The notes below the pieces were generated by a model. The model did no database searches. It saw only the letters and a program-made list of their open reading frames with translations, and had not been told where the DNA came from. A stretch of 64,000 bases of DNA, from NCBI GenBank assembly GCA_002205965.3, contig NADL03000176.1:1-64000 (forward strand), read 5' to 3'. Position 1 is the stretch's first letter. The number at the start of each line of letters is the position of its first letter. This DNA is from Kappaphycus alvarezii. Its lineage: Eukaryota > Rhodophyta > Florideophyceae > Gigartinales > Solieriaceae. Below, piece by piece: positions 23,477-35,117 of this stretch. A program made the position numbers and the translations under genes.

Positions 23477-26400
23477 TCACTGGCTTAGTTGTTTTAGCCC
23501 TACGCGAGAAATGAGCCATTCTAGCTTCACTCTACCGAGGGCTTTCGTCAGGAGATCTGCGACCATTGTTTCAGTGGGACAGTATTCCAATTTTATTTCC
23601 GCCTCCTCAATGGCTTGTCTACAGAAGTGGTAACGGACGTCGATGTGTTTCGTTCGCCGGTTACTGCTCCCGTTCATGCCAAGTGCATCGAACCTTGGTT
23701 ATCTGCGTATATCACCATTGGATTTTTGCAAAGCACAAGTCCAACTTTAAGATTCGCCACCAATCGCCGTAGCCATACCGCTCCTTTACACCAGTACTGA
23801 GGCTTACGTATTCCGCTTCAGTTGAGGACAAAGTCACAACTTCCTGCAAACGGGAGCACCATGACACCGCCGCTCCAGCCATCATAAAGACATAACCACT
23901 TGTCGACTTCCGTGTAGTGACATCACCTGCATAATCCGAGTCCACGTATCCAATTGGATCCAAAGATTCGTTTCCATCGAAACACAATTTGTGGCGGAAG
24001 TGGAGATCAGATATCTCAAAAGTCGTTTCACACATTGCCAATGCAAATTGGTAGGTGCCTCAACAAACTTAGCTAGGCGGCAAACAGCGAATGCAATATC
24101 TGGACGTGTACCGACCATCAAGTACATTAAACAACCAATTGGCTCACGGTACGGGATCTCAGACGCCACTTCTCCTCCACACTCAAGTTGATACCAGTCT
24201 CCATTGGCGTGTGTGATCCTTTCGCTGAGCCAAGGCCAAACCGGACTGCTACAGCGCGGGCGTACTTTTCCTGCGACAAGTAAAGCTTCCCCTCAGTGGA
24301 ATTTCGATAGATCTCAAAGCCGAGGCAATGGCGAGCTTCGTTCAGGTCTTTCATACGGAAAGACGAGCTCAGGGCTTTCTTTACTTCATCAAGCCGCGCA
24401 ACATTGCTGCAAGCAATCAACAAGTCATCAACATACAACGCAATGACTAAAACCGCTCCGTCAATGCAGCTGCTGAAAGGCAATCATCAGACGGATTCCG
24501 CTGTAAGCCCAAATGCTCTGTCAGGAATTTGTCGATTTTTCTGTGCCAGCAGCGGCTCGCCTGTTTGAGACCGTAGATCGCTTTCCCGAGCTTACAAACG
24601 TAATTTTCCTTATTCTTGATCCGGAATCCTTCCGGCTGCTCCATGTACACACACTCTTCGAGATCTCCATTTAGAAAGGCCGTCACGACATCCATCTGAT
24701 GCAACAATAAGTTCAAAGATGTAACCATAGCCAGCAGAATACGCACTGAAGTAAACTTCACTACCGGGGCATAGGTCTCATTGTAGTCAATTCCTTCAAC
24801 TTGGGAGAAACCACGAGCAACAAGCCTAGCTTTGTGGCGTTTCTTAGTTGTACCATCTGGCTGAGGATCGTCTTTTGTCACATAAACCCACTTGCAGGAA
24901 ACTACATTTTTATCCGCGGGACGAGGAACCAACTCCCAGGTGTTGTTCTCTAGGAGAGAGCGATACTCTTTGTCCATAGCCTCTTGCCATTTATCGCTTT
25001 CACCGTTGGACAGGGCCTCTCTGTATGACTGAGGATCATGTGGACAGGAGGCCGACAATAAAGCACTTGGAGTAGCCTTCCACCATTCTCCAGGCTTACG
25101 ACGGTGCCTCGAAGATTTCCGAGTTGCGGATACCGGTTCCAATTCAGGCGAATTCGTAGCCGAAACAGATTCCCCTGCCACTCCAGTAGAGGGTGCATTA
25201 TTCAGATTCGAATTATCAACTTCCTCAACAGCAGAAGATTCTTCAGACACTTGGTGAGAAACTTCGTCCTCGGTGTCTGAGGGATCGCCGGGCACATCTT
25301 TGAGCACCGTAGATGCATTGAGTTCAGTTTGACTGATCTCATCAAACTTCACATCCCGGGAAATCACCACCTTCTTGGAGGAGACGTCCCATAATTTGTA
25401 GCCCTGTGAGCCCTTTGCGTATCCAATCATGATCGCCTCTCGAGCTCTAGGAGATAGTTTTCCTTCCCGATTGGCTTTTGGAATTGTGAACCAGCACTTA
25501 CTTCCAAAGACGCGCATATGCCCGAGATGCGGCTTTCGCTTAGTCCATAGCTCAAACGGCGTAACATTTCGCCCTAGTGCCCTGGTAGTTACCCGATTTC
25601 GGACATACACTGCCACTGCAACTGCTTCTGCCCAGAACGCATTCGGAAGATTCTTACAGTGAAGCATAGATCGAACCAAATCGTTTATAGTTCTATTCAA
25701 ACGTTCTGCGATCCCATTCTGATGTGGGTTATACGGAACTGTCGGCATTGGATTCTATACCGTGTTCTGCCAGGTACCGTTTGAAAACATTATTAATATA
25801 CTCGCCACCGTTGTCGAAATGAATCCTTTTCAACTTCCTTCCTGTATGACGTTCTGCGTAAGCATGAAACCGTTTGAAGCAATCGAACGTTTCGGACTTT
25901 TCTTTCATTGTGTAGACGGCACAAAACCGTGAGTGGTCATCAATGAAAGATACAAAATACCGTGACCCACCTAGGGACGGCGTCTGCACAGGACCATGGA
26001 CGTCCGAGTGAACCAGATCGAGAACCAGCGAGGCCCTGGGTCCAGGCTGCTTAGGAATCGTGGCACGGTGACTTTTTCCATAAATGCAAGATTCGCAAAC
26101 ATTTACGGGTTGTTTGGGATCTATTTCGATGCCAAGAACTGTTCCAGTTCGAGCCATGCTTTTGATTCCTTCCGAGTTTACATGGGCAAGTCTTGCGTGC
26201 CAAAGCGAGAGGTCCTTGACGGCGAGAGCGATTCCTCGTTTATCAGTCGGAACCTTCGTAGTCGTATTTAATTCATAAAGACCATTGCGACGTGTTCCTT
26301 CGGCAATAACTCGCACGTTTTCGAGTATACGACATGCACCATTCTCAAACTCAATCTTCCGTCCGCCATTCTCTATTGCCGACACTGAGATGAGATTGAA

Positions 26401-27468
26401 CTTTAACCCCGGGACATACATGACATTTGATAACCTGCATTTAACGGAAACGCCTTCAACAAGCAGTTGGACTGTGATCATTCCTTTACCGTGGGCCTTG
26501 ACAGTAGAGTTATTGCCCATAGAAACCTCAAATGGGTCCACTGACTCCAAGGTTTCAAACAGTTCCCGGCTCGAAGTCATGTGAGCAGTAGCCCCAGAAT
26601 CAATGTGCCAGGTGATAGCAGCCGTGGCACCGGATGCGTTCTCTCCTTGAGCCATCAAACACACGAAATCATCGGCGTCTGAGTTACTGCTTTCGGGCGA
26701 TGTTGAAGAGGCACTACCAACGAGACCCGCAGACTTTTCCGAAGCATGGGCTTTTGACCTATTTCGTTCATCTCGCTGCTTCTTCCAGCAGAATTGTTCC
26801 TCGTGGCCTCGCTTTTTGCAGTAGGTGCAGTGTCGCTGTGATTTATTTCTTGCCACCAAAGCATTTGAGCTGTCCGACCTTGAGGCTCCGCCAGTTTTCT
26901 CCGCTAGACGCTGTTCTTCTTGAAGAAGGCGGCTTTTCACAAAATCTAGCGAGAGTGATTTTTCATCTGTCACCGTGTCGATGGCGACTATCAGGTGCTC
27001 AAATTTTTCGGGTAATCCACACAGCACGCTCATAGCAATATCCTCATCCGCTACTGTGACCTCCATGTTTCGCAGATCCGACGCAAGCTGGCGGACACGA
27101 TTGATATACGCCAAAGCTCGCTCTCCTTCCATCATAACTGCAGAATAGAATCTACGACGAGCTCTGAGCTTATTGAGTAGTGTACGGCGCTGAAAGACAT
27201 TCATCAACGCTTTCCACATATCAGAAGCAGACTTCAGTTCACGAACGTGATCCAAGTGCTCATCGCTCAGCGTCAGACCGATGACAGCCCTCGCTTTGGC
27301 ATCTCGTTTCTGCCATTCGCGGTACCCTTCATCGTTTTCAGGTGGAGCCGCTTCAGTGATCACATTGTCAAGCTCTCGAAATGCCAGGAGATATTCGATT
27401 TTCTGCTTCCAGGTATGGAAGTTAGAGTCACTAAGTTTTTCAATTTTAAAGACGCCTGAGCCGTCCAT
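23477..27468 (-). pseudogene. Family A gag-pol, copy A2 (fossil, near-whole)
   Basis: The gag ATG is at 27468 (MDGSGVFKIEKL) and the stop at 23477 (after LKQLSQ). One 605-codon open stretch covers Gag with UBN2-like region and CCHC knuckle, protease (WHIDSGATAHMT), integrase zinc-binding region and most of the catalytic core. A 433-codon stretch covers the rest of integrase and the first half of reverse transcriptase, including HQMDVVTAFLNGD. The YVDD box and RNase H follow. The expected size is about 1,330 codons in one frame. A few breaks are present. Confidence 0.92.
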
Positions 27469-28118
27469 CTTTCCCTTAACAGGATTAAGAGATAAAGAAA
27501 GTACAAGGCAAAACAGCAACCCAAAGTTGCAAATACCAGACCTCAATGGTCTCAGAAGAAGTGTGTGTACAGAGCTTGAGTGCTCAAACTGCAGGAAGTC
27601 GGACTTCCGGGCCCCTGGTTAGACTCTCCAGGTGAGACACGGTTTCTGCGATTGACTAACCTTCCCTTGCGTGAATCAAGGTCCAGCGCAGCGCACCAAC
27701 ACTCTATGTGAAGGATCACTAGGAGTCGGACTCCCGGCCCCCGGTTAGACTCTCCGGGTAAGACGCGGTTTCAGCTGCCTCTCCCACCTGTGCGAGTACC
27801 ACAGGCAGGTGCAAATGATCCCTACGAGACGTCCCAAGGAGGCTACTAACACCGGCGAGTGTTCACCCTTAAAGCCAAGCCAGTCTCTTGCAGGAAATTG
27901 CGCGGCCAGTTGGATGCTCCCAGTCACTGTGCAGTACGCTACGACACCCTGTCCAGCAAACAAGTTCGCTTACTACCTGGTTTCACAACCGTCACCGTTA
28001 TCTGCCCAAGAGGACCGGTGGGAGCAGCACGTCAACAAGTTCGCCGTTAGTTCAAGTCGCCAAGCTCACGTCCACGGAGTTACCCGCTTCAACCGTTCGT
28101 CGCACAGTTTGCACCTAG

Positions 28119-28337
28119 TGGAATTCTATGGTACGATGGCACTCCACACCCGTTACTCAAGGCACTGTTCCCAAAAGGGTTCAGCCGTAGTGCAGCGATT
28201 CACCGATAGCCAAGACCACCCGCTATTCCCAGTGGAATTCTATGGTACGATGGCACTCCACACCCGTTACTCAAGGCACTGTTCCCAAAAGGGTTCAGCC
28301 GTAGTGCAGCGATTCACCGATAGCCAAGACCACCAGG
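28119..28337 (-). repeat. Leader minisatellite of A2, two units
   Basis: Two units of the A leader repeat described at 1-388 lie between the gag start and the primer site. The leader from 27469 to 28118 corresponds to 389-1037 of A1. The part at 28338-28550 is a purine-rich stretch ending in an A run (28527-28534) and has no gene that I can support. Confidence 0.9.
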
Positions 28338-28550
28338 AGGTCGCACCAACTGAATTGAAATCAAGATACCAAGCAACCAACAACTAGAGAAAGCAACACA
28401 CAAGCACACAACAAGAATCGCTTTCAAACCGAACAGCGCCCAAAGCGCAAAAAGAAATCAACAGCTCGCAGCGCCCAACGCGCAGAAGGAGAAACAAAAG
28501 AGCTGGAGACAACAGCAGACCAAACAAAAAAAAATGCAGCAATTAGAGTC

Positions 28551-28564
28551 CTGGGCCCATAACC
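28551..28564 (-). promoter_or_regulatory. Primer-binding site of A2, half-tRNA type
   Basis: The minus strand reads GGTTATGGGCCCAG, directly abutting the LTR end TTTAACA with no spacer. It is the same site as in families B and C and T type I. Confidence 0.92.
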
Positions 28565-29393
28565 TGTTAAACAAATGGATTTGTGGGAAGTGTTGGGAAA
28601 GAATTCGGAATGTTGGTCAAGGATTTGGAAGTGGTGCCGAGTCTAGCTGGTTTACTTTCAATCGCCCGAAGGCAGAGTATATATGCTACTTCATAGTGCT
28701 TCATCCAAAGTCACTTTCACAGTCACCGCTAACTCGTTCAACATCCGAGATTACAAACTAACCAATCATCAAATGCCTAATAACATCAAGAAGTGGCGGG
28801 AAGCATAACATCCAATCACAGCTTACCCCGCGTAAACAATTTGTACGTGCATCTGTACGTACACATTACAACAAAGCACAAAACATCACGTAATAAAAAT
28901 CTACCAATAATATCACTTTCCGCTCGTACAGAAATCTCCCGCCAAGGTAAATATCGTAACCTCTTGACCTCTCTCGATAATTCATAATTTATCGAATTAT
29001 CTCGAGAGCACATATCACAAACGCCACCATGTAATTTCCCGCCGGAAGTACTGTACACCTCACGAGAGGTAACAGAAACTGCTTCCACCATTCCCACGAG
29101 ACAGTGACAGCACTGTGCAGTGCACTGTAATATTCACGTACGCACATCTTGGAATACTACTGTACAGTCATGAGTACAGTAGAATGTTACTGTACTGGAT
29201 GTAGTAACGTACAGTAGAATATGTTCCCACTGTAATGGTACAGTAATGTAAGCAATATCAACAGTGCCCATACATCCAGTTCCAGTGCACACCAGACATT
29301 ACAGTAGGTTTCCAACACAGTGCGCATCCAGCATACTGTATCAAAGCGGTCCTACTTTATGTCCCGTTCCACCATTACAGTATGCTTCCAACA
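28565..29393 (-). repeat. 5' LTR of A2
   Basis: An 829-bp partner of 22638-23466. By eye I see no difference between them. The outer end is followed by the duplication CATCG (29394-29398) and then the remainder of B3. Confidence 0.93.
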
Positions 29394-29588
29394 CATCGAT
29401 CCTCCTCCTTGATCTTCTCCGCTACTCATTGCAATATTCTAGAGTGCTAATGTTCTGTTCGAAGATCCCAAGCCGGGGACCGATAGTCCCTTGTAGTGGC
29501 AAGCCCACCTCTATAAGAACACAGCACACGAAACTCTAGACTAAGGCAAAGGCCAAAGACGTCGCTTCAAACAAACAAATGGATCTCT

Positions 29589-30116
29589 TTAAATTCTCTG
29601 GGACAAAACTACTTTCAAGTGTCCTTCCCGTTCTCGAGACGCTTGAGAACCTCGTGGGAATCGAACGCTCTATCACAAGCAGTACACCTAGGGGTCTTTT
29701 TCTTGTTTTTCTTCTAGTCCTATGACCCTTAGAATTGATGTGATCGTAGAATGTCTGTGCGCTATTGCAGCTAATATCACAGAGCTTGCAGTACCTCTTG
29801 TTCCTCGGCGGAACTCTTCGTTTAGCCTTTAGTTCCTTCTTGGCAACTCGATCGGCGAGGGCTTTAGCTTTCTTTGCGAGAGGCGTTGAACTTTCTTTAT
29901 TGGCTTATCCAGAGGTACTGACTTACGAGGGATCCTATACCTTTCCCTAGACGAGGGAAGCGCGAGCGTTTGGCGCGGTCCTTCTGGCTCGAGTACTTCG
30001 ATCAATTCCACAACTGTCCTCCCCACAGATGGCAAAGTCCTTACTGTCGCAGCCCTGGGCACTCGGGGCACCAGAGCTAATTCCGAGTCTAGCACAACCC
30101 GCAAAAGCAGGCACAA
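29589..30116 (-). pseudogene. Zinc-finger leader ORF of family B, B3 copy (broken)
   Basis: Counterpart of 8400-8933 in the B3 leader, between the resumed B3 gag start (29429) and primer site (30329). The N-terminal half is open over about 95 codons and the region that encodes the fingers is recognisable. The copy is not open throughout. Confidence 0.72.
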
Positions 30117-30328
30117 AAGTGGAAGTGATCGTCAGTAACAGCTTTTGGGATTATGAGTCTTTAGACCAACCAAAGGTGCAAAGAGAATCACTTCGATGTG
30201 CAAAGAAATGGAATTATTCAAATAGCTTACCGGAACGAGTAGACTAATCAAGAGACCGAGATAGACAAGAAAACAATGCAGCACACACGGCGACTTACGG
30301 GGTTCAGAGAGAAAAAGACTGCGTTGAA

Positions 30329-30342
30329 CTGGGCCCATAACC
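30329..30342 (-). promoter_or_regulatory. Primer-binding site of B3, half-tRNA type
   Basis: The minus strand reads GGTTATGGGCCCAG next to the inner end of LTR 3. Confidence 0.88.
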
Positions 30343-30693
30343 TAATGGGAATCGGGGAGGGTGAAGGACTTTGCTGGACGGATGAAGTTGCGGGCTTGGC
30401 TACCCAGAATTTACTCGGAACTCTAGAATCCTGGCCTTAAGTACAACCTACAACTACTTTCTAACTCACTGCGTCCACTAACAGAATCCCACAAACTATT
30501 GCCATTTGAGCGGATTTCAAGATCTTGGCCCGGTAATAACAGTCATTAGGGGCAAATTTGGAACTGCTTCCAAAGTTGACAAGTTTGTGTAAATAGGTTG
30601 GCCCAATACACACATCAATACAGTACCTTATTTTGCAGACTTACCGGAACCGAATTCCCTTGTGCCAAAATAACGGACTCAATCCGTCATACG

Positions 30694-31004
30694 TGTTGAT
30701 CTATATATGTTGTGGTCCGCTCAGTGGCACAAGAGAGCCAGCGCATGTGGCTCAGTGGTTAACTCTTTCTACAGGTTATGGGCCCAGTTGCCTCTGTGGT
30801 CGCGGGTTCGAGCCCCGCTGGGTGCACTGAGTTGGATATTTGTTATGAGCGTTACTGTAATGCTCTGTGTAAGCCCTGAACCCCTCGACAAGCATCTTGA
30901 TGTAGTGCCTCTGAGCGAGGGGGGTGTTGATCTATATATGTTGTGGTCCGCTCAGTGGCACAAGAGAGCCAGCGCATGTGGCTCAGTGGTTAACGTTTTC
31001 TACA
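30694..31004 (+). mobile_element. TRIM-like small LTR element, T type I, left copy (311 bp)
   Basis: Two 80-bp LTRs (30694-30773 and 30925-31004, TGTTGATC...TCTACA) enclose a primer site GGTTATGGGCCCAG (30774-30787), about 125 bp of non-coding DNA and a polypurine tract GAGCGAGGGGGG (30913-30924). An A-box-like TGGCTCAGTGG (30748-30758) sits in the LTR and a B-box-like GGTTCGAGCCC (30805-30815) in the internal part, the layout of a tRNA-type RNA polymerase III promoter. No protein is encoded. The size fits TRIM or SMART elements. Confidence 0.85.
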
Positions 31005-31017
31005 GGTTATGGGCCAG
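31005..31017 (+). promoter_or_regulatory. Primer-binding site at the T/A3 junction
   Basis: This initiator-tRNA type site follows the T LTR, but the bases after it (GACTCTAATTGCTGC) are those after the A2 primer site, not those of T. It is therefore the point where T and A sequence meet. Confidence 0.82.
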
Positions 31018-31232
31018 GACTCTAATTGCTGCATTTTTTTTTGTTTGGTCTGCTGTTGTCTCCAGCTCTTTTGTTTCTCCTTCTGCGCGTTGGGCGCTGC
31101 GAGCTGTTGATTTCTTTTTGCGCTTTGGGCGCTGTTCGGTTTGAAAGCGATTCTTGTTGTGTGCTTGTGTGTTGCTTTCTCTAGTTGTTGGTTGCTTGGT
31201 ATCTTGATTTCAATTCAGTTGGTGCGACCTCC

Positions 31233-31566
31233 TGGTGGTCTTGGCTATCGGTGAATCGCTGCACTACGGCTGAACCCTTTTGGGAACAGTGCCTTGAGTA
31301 ACGGGTGTGGAGTGCCATCGTACCATAGAATTCCACTGGGAATAGCGGGTGGTTTTGGCTATCGGTGAATCGCTGCACTACGGCTGAACCCTTTTGGGAA
31401 CAGTGCCTTTGAGTAACGAGTGTGGAGTGCCATCGTACCATAGAATTCCACAGGGATTGGCAGGTGGTCTTGGCTATCGGTGAATCGCTGCACTACGGCT
31501 GAACCCTTTTGGGAACAGTGCCTTGAGTAACGGGTGTGGAGTGCCATCGTACCATAGAATTCCACT
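31233..31566 (+). repeat. Leader minisatellite of A3, three units
   Basis: Three units of the family A leader repeat. The segment 31018-31232 before it corresponds to the T-rich A leader (complement of 28338-28550). Sequence 31567-32213 is ordinary A leader without a supported gene. Confidence 0.9.
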
Positions 31567-32213
31567 AGGTGCAAACTGTGCGACGAATGGTTGAAGCGGG
31601 TAACTCCGTGGACGTGAGCTTGGCGACTTGAACTAACGGCGAACTTGTTGACGTGCTGCTCCCACCGGTCCTTTTGGGCAGATAACGGTGACGGTTGTGA
31701 AACCAGGTAGTAAGCGAACTTGTTTGCTGGACAGGGTGTCGTAGCGTACTGCACAGTGACTGGGAGCATCCAACTGGCCGCGCAATTTCCTGCAAGAGAC
31801 TGGCTTGGCTTTAAGGGTGAACACTCGCCGGTGTTAGTAGCCTCCTTGGGACGTCTCGTAGGGATCATTTGCACCTGCCTGTGGTACTCGCACAGGTGGG
31901 AGAGGCAGCTGAAACCGCGTCTTACCCGGAGAGTCTAACCGGGGCCGGGAGTCCGACTCCTAGTGATCCTTCACATAGAGTGTTGGTGCGCTGCGCTGGA
32001 CCTTGATTCACGCAAGGGAAGGCTAGTCAATCGCAGAAACCGTGTCTCACCTGGAGAGTCTAACCAGGGGCCCGGAAGTCCGACTTCCTGCAGTTTGAGC
32101 ACTCAAGCTCTGTACACACACTTCTTCTGAGACCATTGAGGTCTGGTATTTGCAACTTTGGGTTGCTGTTTTGCCTTGTACTTTCTTTATCTCTTAATCC
32201 TGTTAAGGGAAAG

Positions 32214-35023
32214 ATGGACGGCTCAGGCGTCTTTAAAATTGAAAAACTTAGTGACTCTAACTTCCATACCTGGAAGCAAAATCGAATATCTCCTGGCATT
32301 TCGAGAGCTTGACAATGTGATCACTGAAGCGGCTCCACCTGAAAACGATGAAGGGTACCGCAAATGGCAGAAACGAGATGCCAAAGCGAGGGCTGTCATC
32401 GGTCTGACGCTGAGCGATGAGCACTTGGATCACGTTCGTGAACTGAAGTCTGCTTCTGATATGTGTAAAGCGTTGATGAATGTCTTTCAGCGCCGTACAC
32501 TACTCAATAAGCTCAGAGCTCGTCGTAGATTCTATTCTGCAGTTATGATGGAAGGAGAGCGAGCTTTGGCCTATATCAATCGTGTCCGCCAGCTTGCGTC
32601 GGATCTGCGAAACATGGAGGTCACAGTAGCGGATGAGGATATTGCTATGAGCGTGCTGTGTGGATTACCCGAAAAATTTGAGCACCTGATAGTCGCCATC
32701 GACACGGTGACAGATGAAAAATCACTCTCGCTAGATTTTGTGAAAAAGCCGCCTTCTTCAAGAAGAACAGCGTCTAGCGGAGAAAACTGGCGGAGCCTCA
32801 AGGTCGGACAGCTCAAATGCTTTGGTGGCAAGAAATAAATCACAGCGACACTGCACCTACTGCAAAAAGCGAGGCCACGAGGAACAATTCTGCTGGAAGA
32901 AGCAGCGAGATGAACGAAATAGGTCAAAAGCCCATGCTTCGGAAAAGTCTGCGGGTCTCGTTGGTAGTGCCTTTCAACATCGCCCGAAAGCAGTAACTCA
33001 GACGCCGATGATTTTTTTGTGTTGTTGATGGCTCAAGGAGAGAACGCATCCGGTGCCACGGCTGCTATCACCTGGCACATTGATTCTGGGGCTACTGCTC
33101 ACATGACTTCGAGCCGGGAACTGTTTGAAACCTTGGAGTCAGTGGACCCATTTGAGGTTTCTATGGGCAATAATCTACTGTCAAGGCCCACGGTAAAGGA
33201 ATGATCACAGTCCAACTGCTTGTTGAAGGCGTTTCCGTTAAATGCAGGTTATCAAATGTCATGTATGTCCCGGGGTTAAAGTTCAATCTCATCTCAGTGT
33301 CGGCAATAGAGAATGGCGGACGGAAGATTGAGTTTGAGAATGGTGCATGTCGTATACTCGAAAACGTGCGAGTTATTGCCGAAGGAACACGTCGCAATGG
33401 TCTTTATGAATTAAATAAGACTACGAAGGTTCCGACTGATAAACGAGGAATCGCTCTCGCCGTCAAGGACCTCTCCGCTTTGGCACGCAAGACTTGCCCA
33501 TGTAAACTCGGAAGGAATCAAAGCATGCTCGAACTGGAACAGTTCTTGGCATCGAAATAGATCCCAAACAACCCGTAAATGTTTGCGAATCTTGCATTTA
33601 TGGAAAAAGTCACCGTGCCACGATTCTAAGCAGCCTGGACCCAGGGCCTCGCTGGTTCTCGATCTGGTTCACTCGGACGTCCATGGTCCTGTGCAGACGC
33701 CGTCCCTAGGTGGGTCACGGTATTTTGTATCTTTCATTGATGACCACTCACGGTTTTGTGCCGTCTACACAATGAAAGAAAAGTCCGAAACGTTCGATTG
33801 CTTCAAACGGTTTCAATGCTTACGCAGAACGTCATACAGGAAGGAAGTTGAAAAGGATTCATTTCGACAACGGTGGCGAGTATATTAATAATGTTTTCAA
33901 ACGGTACCTGGCAGAACACGGTATAGAATCAATGCCGACAGTTCCGTATAACCCACATCAGAATGGGATCGCAGAACGTTTGAATAGAACTATAAACGAT
34001 TTGGTTCGATCTATGCTTCACTGTAAGAATCTTCCGAATGCGTTCTGGGCAGAAGCAGTTGCAGTGGCAGTGTATGTCCGAAATCGGGTAACTACCAGGG
34101 CACTAGGGCGAAATGTTACGCCGTTTGAGCTATGGACTAAGCGAAAGCCGCATCTCGGGCATATGCGCGTCTTTGGAGTAAGTGCTGGTTCACAATTCCA
34201 AAAGCCAATCGGGAAGGAAACTATCTCCTAGAGCTCGAGAGGCGATCATGATTGGATACGCAAAGGGCTCACAGGGCTACAAATTATGGGACGTCTCCTC
34301 CAAGAAAGTGGTGATTTCCCGGGATGTGAAGTTTGATGAGATCAGTCAACTGAACTCAATGCATCTACGGTGCTCAAAGATGTGCCCGGCGATCCCTCAG
34401 ACACCGAGGACGAAGTTTCTCACCAAGTGTCTGAAGAATCTTCTGCTGTTGAGGAAGTTGATAATTCGAATCTGAATAATGCACCCTCTACTGGAGTGGC
34501 AGGGGAATCTGTTTCGGCTACGATTCGCCTGAATTGGAACCGGTATCCGCAACTCGGAAATCTTCGAGGCACCGTCGTAAGCCTGGAGAATGGTGGAAGG
34601 CTACTCCAAGTGCTTTATTGTCGGCCTCCTGTCCACATGATCCTCAGTCATACAGAGAGGCCCTGTCCAACGGTGAAAGCGATAAATGGCAAGAGGCTAT
34701 GGACAAAGAGTATCGCTCTCTCCTAGAGAACAACACCTGGGAGTTGGTTCCTCGTCCCGCGGATAAAAATGTAGTTTCCTGCAAGTGGGTTTATGTGACA
34801 AAAGACGATCCTCAGCCAGATGGTACAACTAAGAAACCACAAAGCTAGGCTTGTTGCTCGTGGTTTCTCCCAGTTGAAGGAATTGACTACAATGAGACCT
34901 ATGCCCGGTAGTGAAGTTTACTTCAGTGCGTATTCTGCTGGCTATGGTTACATCTTTGAACTTATTGTTGCATCAGATGGATGTCGTGACGGCCTTTCTA
35001 ATGGAGATCTTGAAGAGTGTGTG
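32214..35023 (+). pseudogene. Family A gag-pol, copy A3 (partial fossil inside the composite)
   Basis: The gag ATG is at 32214 (MDGSGVF). The UBN2 region, CCHC knuckle (CTYCKKRGHEEQFC), protease, integrase catalytic stretches (DLVHSDVHG, FIDDHSRF, FDNGGEY) and the beginning of reverse transcriptase (HQMDVVTAFL) are present. The body ends at 35023, where a T LTR begins, so the later part of pol is absent. It has many more breaks than A2 or A4, and could not supply enzymes. Confidence 0.87.
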
Positions 35024-35117
35024 TGTTGATCTATATATGTTGTGTTCCGCTCAGAGGCACAGAGAGCCAGCGCATGTGGCTCAGTGGTTAACGTTTTCTA
35101 CAGGTTATGGGCCCAGA
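35024..35117 (+). repeat. Lone T type I LTR with primer site
   Basis: A 79-bp LTR (35024-35102) is followed by GGTTATGGGCCCAG (35103-35116) and one extra base, and then directly by the next T LTR. The T internal part is missing between them. Short GT-repeat similarity marks its junction with A3. Confidence 0.85.

Larger units (their letters stand above)
22638..29393 (-). mobile_element. Copia-type LTR retrotransposon, family A, copy A2 (near-whole, young)
   Basis: This is the reference copy of family A: two 829-bp LTRs (22638-23466 and 28565-29393), primer site, a 1.08-kb leader, gag-pol and polypurine tract. The flanking 5-bp duplication is CATCG (22633-22637 and 29394-29398), inside the start of B3 gag. 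The two LTRs look identical by eye, so the insertion is recent. It looks almost whole, with only a few breaks. Total length is 6,756 bp. Confidence 0.95.
17745..29429 (-). pseudogene. Family B gag-pol, unit B3 (fossil, split by two A-family insertions)
   Basis: The stop is at 17745 and the gag ATG at 29429, so coding sequence is dispersed over 17745-21306, 22135-22637 and 29394-29429. The first part contains a 564-codon open stretch covering reverse transcriptase (LYVDDLLLAG) and RNase H (FSDADWGGC, STCEAEYIAL, GCDNAGT), the best preserved such stretch of family B here. Integrase (DLVHSDVCG, FIDDHSNW, SDRGGEYLS) and the gag UBN2 region are also clear. A few breaks occur besides the insertions. 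Confidence 0.86.

Noticed and set aside
23337-23633. Short ORFs crossing A LTR borders
   Set aside because: They follow from LTR sequence joined to different neighbours and have no conserved product.
30740-30830. Possible tRNA gene in the T elements (A and B box)
   Set aside because: I find no convincing acceptor stem or anticodon arm, and the segment spans an LTR border and a primer site within a complete small LTR element.
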